DNA from: an uncultured Lachnobacterium sp.
GTDB lineage: Bacteria; Bacillota; Clostridia; Lachnospirales; Lachnospiraceae
Assembly (NCBI GenBank): GCA_900546625.1
Contig: URDU01000005.1
Location: 1 to 64,000, forward strand
DNA: 64,000 nucleotides
Direction: 5' to 3'
Shown here: positions 62,439 through 64,000 of the stretch, piece after piece
Position numbering within the stretch: the first letter of the stretch is position 1
Layout of the letters: every line of letters begins with the position of its first letter
Program-made: the position numbers and the translations under genes
Notes under the pieces: generated by a model
Database searches by the model: none
The model's input: the letters and a program-made list of their open reading frames with translations, nothing else
Told to the model about the DNA's origin: nothing

Positions 62439-62702
62439 CTAATATTCAAGTGCAGTGTCATCATCCGTAAGCTCAGAAAATACCTTAGCAATAGCCGAAA
62501 ACTCAACATCGTCTTCAACCATCTGATAAAGCACCTCTTCATCCTTTGTGCTTACTTCTTTTAAAATATATGCTTCACAGTCTCCGCTTTCTTCTCCTTC
62601 GGAAACTAAAAGATATCGTGTTCCATTAAGTGTTGTCTCTTCTTCAACCGCAAACTCGACAACATCATTGGTCTGCGGATCAGTAAATTTAATTTTCTGC
62701 AT
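62439..62702 (-). CDS. DUF1292 protein
   Basis: 87 residues, acidic, with IKFTDPQTNDVVEFAVEEE and AYILKEVSTKDEEVLYQMVED, the signature of the small DUF1292 family that follows ruvX and ireB in Firmicutes. Function unknown. It starts six bases after ruvX stops. Only the family is certain. Confidence 0.9.
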   Translation of the reverse strand: MQKIKFTDPQTNDVVEFAVEEETTLNGTRYLLVSEGEESGDCEAYILKEVSTKDEEVLYQMVEDDVEFSAIAKVFSELTDDDTALEY

Positions 62703-62707
62703 AAAAA

Positions 62708-63139
62708 CTAAGACCGACTATTTGACAGATAATCCAAATATCCCTGCAAAATAAAAATCGCTGCTATCTCATCAACAAACTCCTTGCGATTCTCCCTGCG
62801 TATGCCGGTTTCCATCATAGAACGGTCGGCTGCGACTGTAGTAAGACGCTCATCCCAGTATATGACCTCAAGACCTGTGCGCCTTGCAAGCATATCACCG
62901 AACTCCTTCGTCTTCTCGCAGCGTTCTCCTTCCGTGTTATTCATGTTTTTAGGATAGCCGAGCACAATCCTGTCCACCTTGTACTCTGCTATAATCTCCT
63001 CAATACGTGCCAAAGTCTGTCTGAGCTTGGATGGCGACTTCCTGCGCACTATCTCAACGCCCTGTGCTGTGATTAAGAGCTCATCGCTCACCGCTACTCC
63101 GACTGTCTTTGAACCAAAATCAAGACCTAATATCCTCAT
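62708..63139 (-). CDS. ruvX: Putative pre-16S rRNA nuclease / Holliday junction resolvase YqgF
   Basis: 143 residues from the ATG at 63139 (GGGA six bases upstream; the start overlaps the end region of ireB). The RNase H-like fold opens [20 protein letters not shown], with Asp7 as the first acidic residue; [21 protein letters not shown] and [11 protein letters not shown] supply the others. The family matures the 5' end of 16S rRNA and is also called RuvX. The order ireB-ruvX-DUF1292 is the classic Firmicutes neighbourhood. Confidence 0.95.
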   Translation of the reverse strand: MRILGLDFGSKTVGVAVSDELLITAQGVEIVRRKSPSKLRQTLARIEEIIAEYKVDRIVLGYPKNMNNTEGERCEKTKEFGDMLARRTGLEVIYWDERLTTVAADRSMMETGIRRENRKEFVDEIAAIFILQGYLDYLSNSRS

Positions 63140-63140
63140 A

Positions 63141-63407
63141 TTAATCCCATGCGCTGTTCTCAATGTATGTCTTGAGAACCTCCTCCACAAGCTCGTCTCT
63201 CTCAACCTTCATGATGAGACTTCTCGCGTTATTGTGGCTTGTGATATATGTTGGATCTCCGGACATAATATATCCAACAATCTGATTAACAGGATTGTAG
63301 CCTTTTTCCTTTAATGCCTTGTACACAATCTCGAGTACATCGCTTACCTGAAGCTCAGGCTCCTTTTGAACTGTAAAAAATTGTGTGTTGTTAATATTTT
63401 TTTCCAT
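63141..63407 (-). CDS. ireB: IreB regulatory phosphoprotein
   Basis: 88 residues. The family core [38 protein letters not shown] is plain. IreB is a small protein phosphorylated by the PASTA kinase and linked to cell-wall stress and cephalosporin tolerance in enterococci. Position before ruvX is conserved. GAAGGGCG precedes the ATG. Confidence 0.95.
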   Translation of the reverse strand: MEKNINNTQFFTVQKEPELQVSDVLEIVYKALKEKGYNPVNQIVGYIMSGDPTYITSHNNARSLIMKVERDELVEEVLKTYIENSAWD

Positions 63408-63467
63408 ACGTTTCGCCCTTCTTGTAATATTATTTTATTATAAATGTAATAAAATTACAACCTTTTA

Positions 63468-64000
63468 TTATTCGAAGAGTAATATTTCGTCCGTAAGCAT
63501 ACCCGATACACGGCCTGAAACTATCTGATTTTCAAGGTTTTCGTCAGTTTCCTTAGCGACCTTGACATATTCCTTAGTATATCCGACAAAATATTCTTTA
63601 TCACCGATTACGGCCTTTTCCTCAAAAAGAACCTCCTCATTCTTTCCAATATAGAATTTCCTGAACTCCTCAGACATGGCATGACCGAGTGCTATGAGCT
63701 TTTCGCTTCGTGCCGCCTTAATCTGCTCATCTATCTGGTCAGGCATCACTGCGGCGCGGGTGCCTTTTCGCTTTGAGTACTTAAAGATATGCATCTCATA
63801 AAAATGTATACGCTCAAGATATGCCTTAGTCTGAGCAAATTCTTCCTCTGTCTCACCAGGAAATCCCACGATCACATCGGTTGTGATGGCCGGATGAACA
63901 AAATATTTACGCAAAAGCTCACAGCCTCTCTCGTACTCTTTAGTGGTATATTTTCTGTTCATCCTCTTAAGTGTTGCATCGCAGCCGCTCTGGAGCGACA
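63468..64000 (-). CDS. mtaB: tRNA t6A37 methylthiotransferase MtaB, C-terminal part (partial)
   Basis: The frame is open to the right edge of the window, so the N-terminal domain and Fe-S cysteines are not seen. The visible part begins SLQSGCDATLKRMNRKYTT, the radical-SAM core of MiaB-type enzymes, and continues with TTDVIVGFPGETEEEFAQT, HIFKYSKRKGTRAAVMPDQI and a TRAM domain at the end. It adds a methylthio group to t6A37 of tRNA. The assignment to MtaB rather than MiaB rests on SLQSGCDATLKRM and is likely rather than certain. Confidence 0.88.
   Translation of the reverse strand, partial: SLQSGCDATLKRMNRKYTTKEYERGCELLRKYFVHPAITTDVIVGFPGETEEEFAQTKAYLERIHFYEMHIFKYSKRKGTRAAVMPDQIDEQIKAARSEKLIALGHAMSEEFRKFYIGKNEEVLFEEKAVIGDKEYFVGYTKEYVKVAKETDENLENQIVSGRVSGMLTDEILLFE

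Overview
The window reads as a low-GC Gram-positive chromosome of the Lachnospiraceae type, most likely the Agathobacter (Eubacterium) rectale / Roseburia group. The signs are strong AGGAGG ribosome sites, a flagellin C-terminus at the left edge, a single-chain glycyl-tRNA synthetase, PPDK, RNase J, IreB, a sortase pilus with LPxTG subunits and an Agr-type peptide system. The organism call is an inference from gene content. About 57 genes are supported and most lie on the minus strand. No rRNA, tRNA, CRISPR array, insertion sequence or prophage was seen. No gene-free stretch exceeds 300 bases.

Layout. 1-9.2 kb: flagellin end, a small membrane protein, an AAA-ATPase-like/PD-(D/E)XK protein, a lipoprotein, a flavoprotein-SCP2-membrane fusion, a chemotaxis receptor carrying a PilZ domain, and a diguanylate cyclase with an extracellular sensor. 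9.2-12.8 kb: a nucleobase-type transporter, a PucR regulator and an isochorismatase-fold amidohydrolase, whose leaders share an RNA box and terminator hairpins. 12.8-13.7 kb: a three-gene DUF3791-DUF3990-DUF3791 cassette resembling an ADP-ribosyltransferase toxin-antitoxin unit. 13.9-16.5 kb: ppdK. 16.7-28.8 kb: a surface-fibre locus with a coiled-coil protein, a signal peptidase I with a very long cytoplasmic extension, a 1324-residue LPETG adhesin, an LPSTG major pilin, a class C sortase, an unanchored pilin-like protein, two TasA/camelysin-like proteins and two membrane-anchored surface proteins.

29-37 kb is housekeeping: glyQS, a lipoprotein, recO, era, an M16C peptidase and an MscS channel. 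37.2-44.2 kb holds leuB-ilvD-ilvB-serC-serA for branched-chain amino acids and serine. 44.4-49 kb holds yajC, tgt, a cytoplasmic GH13 enzyme and, divergently, aroC. 49-54.8 kb holds an ABC transporter with an extracellular binding-protein-like partner and a beta-propeller-like membrane protein. 54.9-58.2 kb is a complete agr locus: agrA, agrC, agrB, a 53-codon agrD overlapping the end of agrB, and a secreted 131-residue protein. 58.3-64 kb holds U32 peptidase, O-methyltransferase, an MltG N-domain protein, RNase J, DUF1292, ruvX, ireB and the end of mtaB.

The strongest leads for something undescribed are the mixed sortase-pilus/TasA locus with its own signal peptidase, the shared leader RNA of the transporter and amidohydrolase genes, the agrD peptide with its neighbouring secreted protein and exporter-like cluster, and the DUF3990 cassette.
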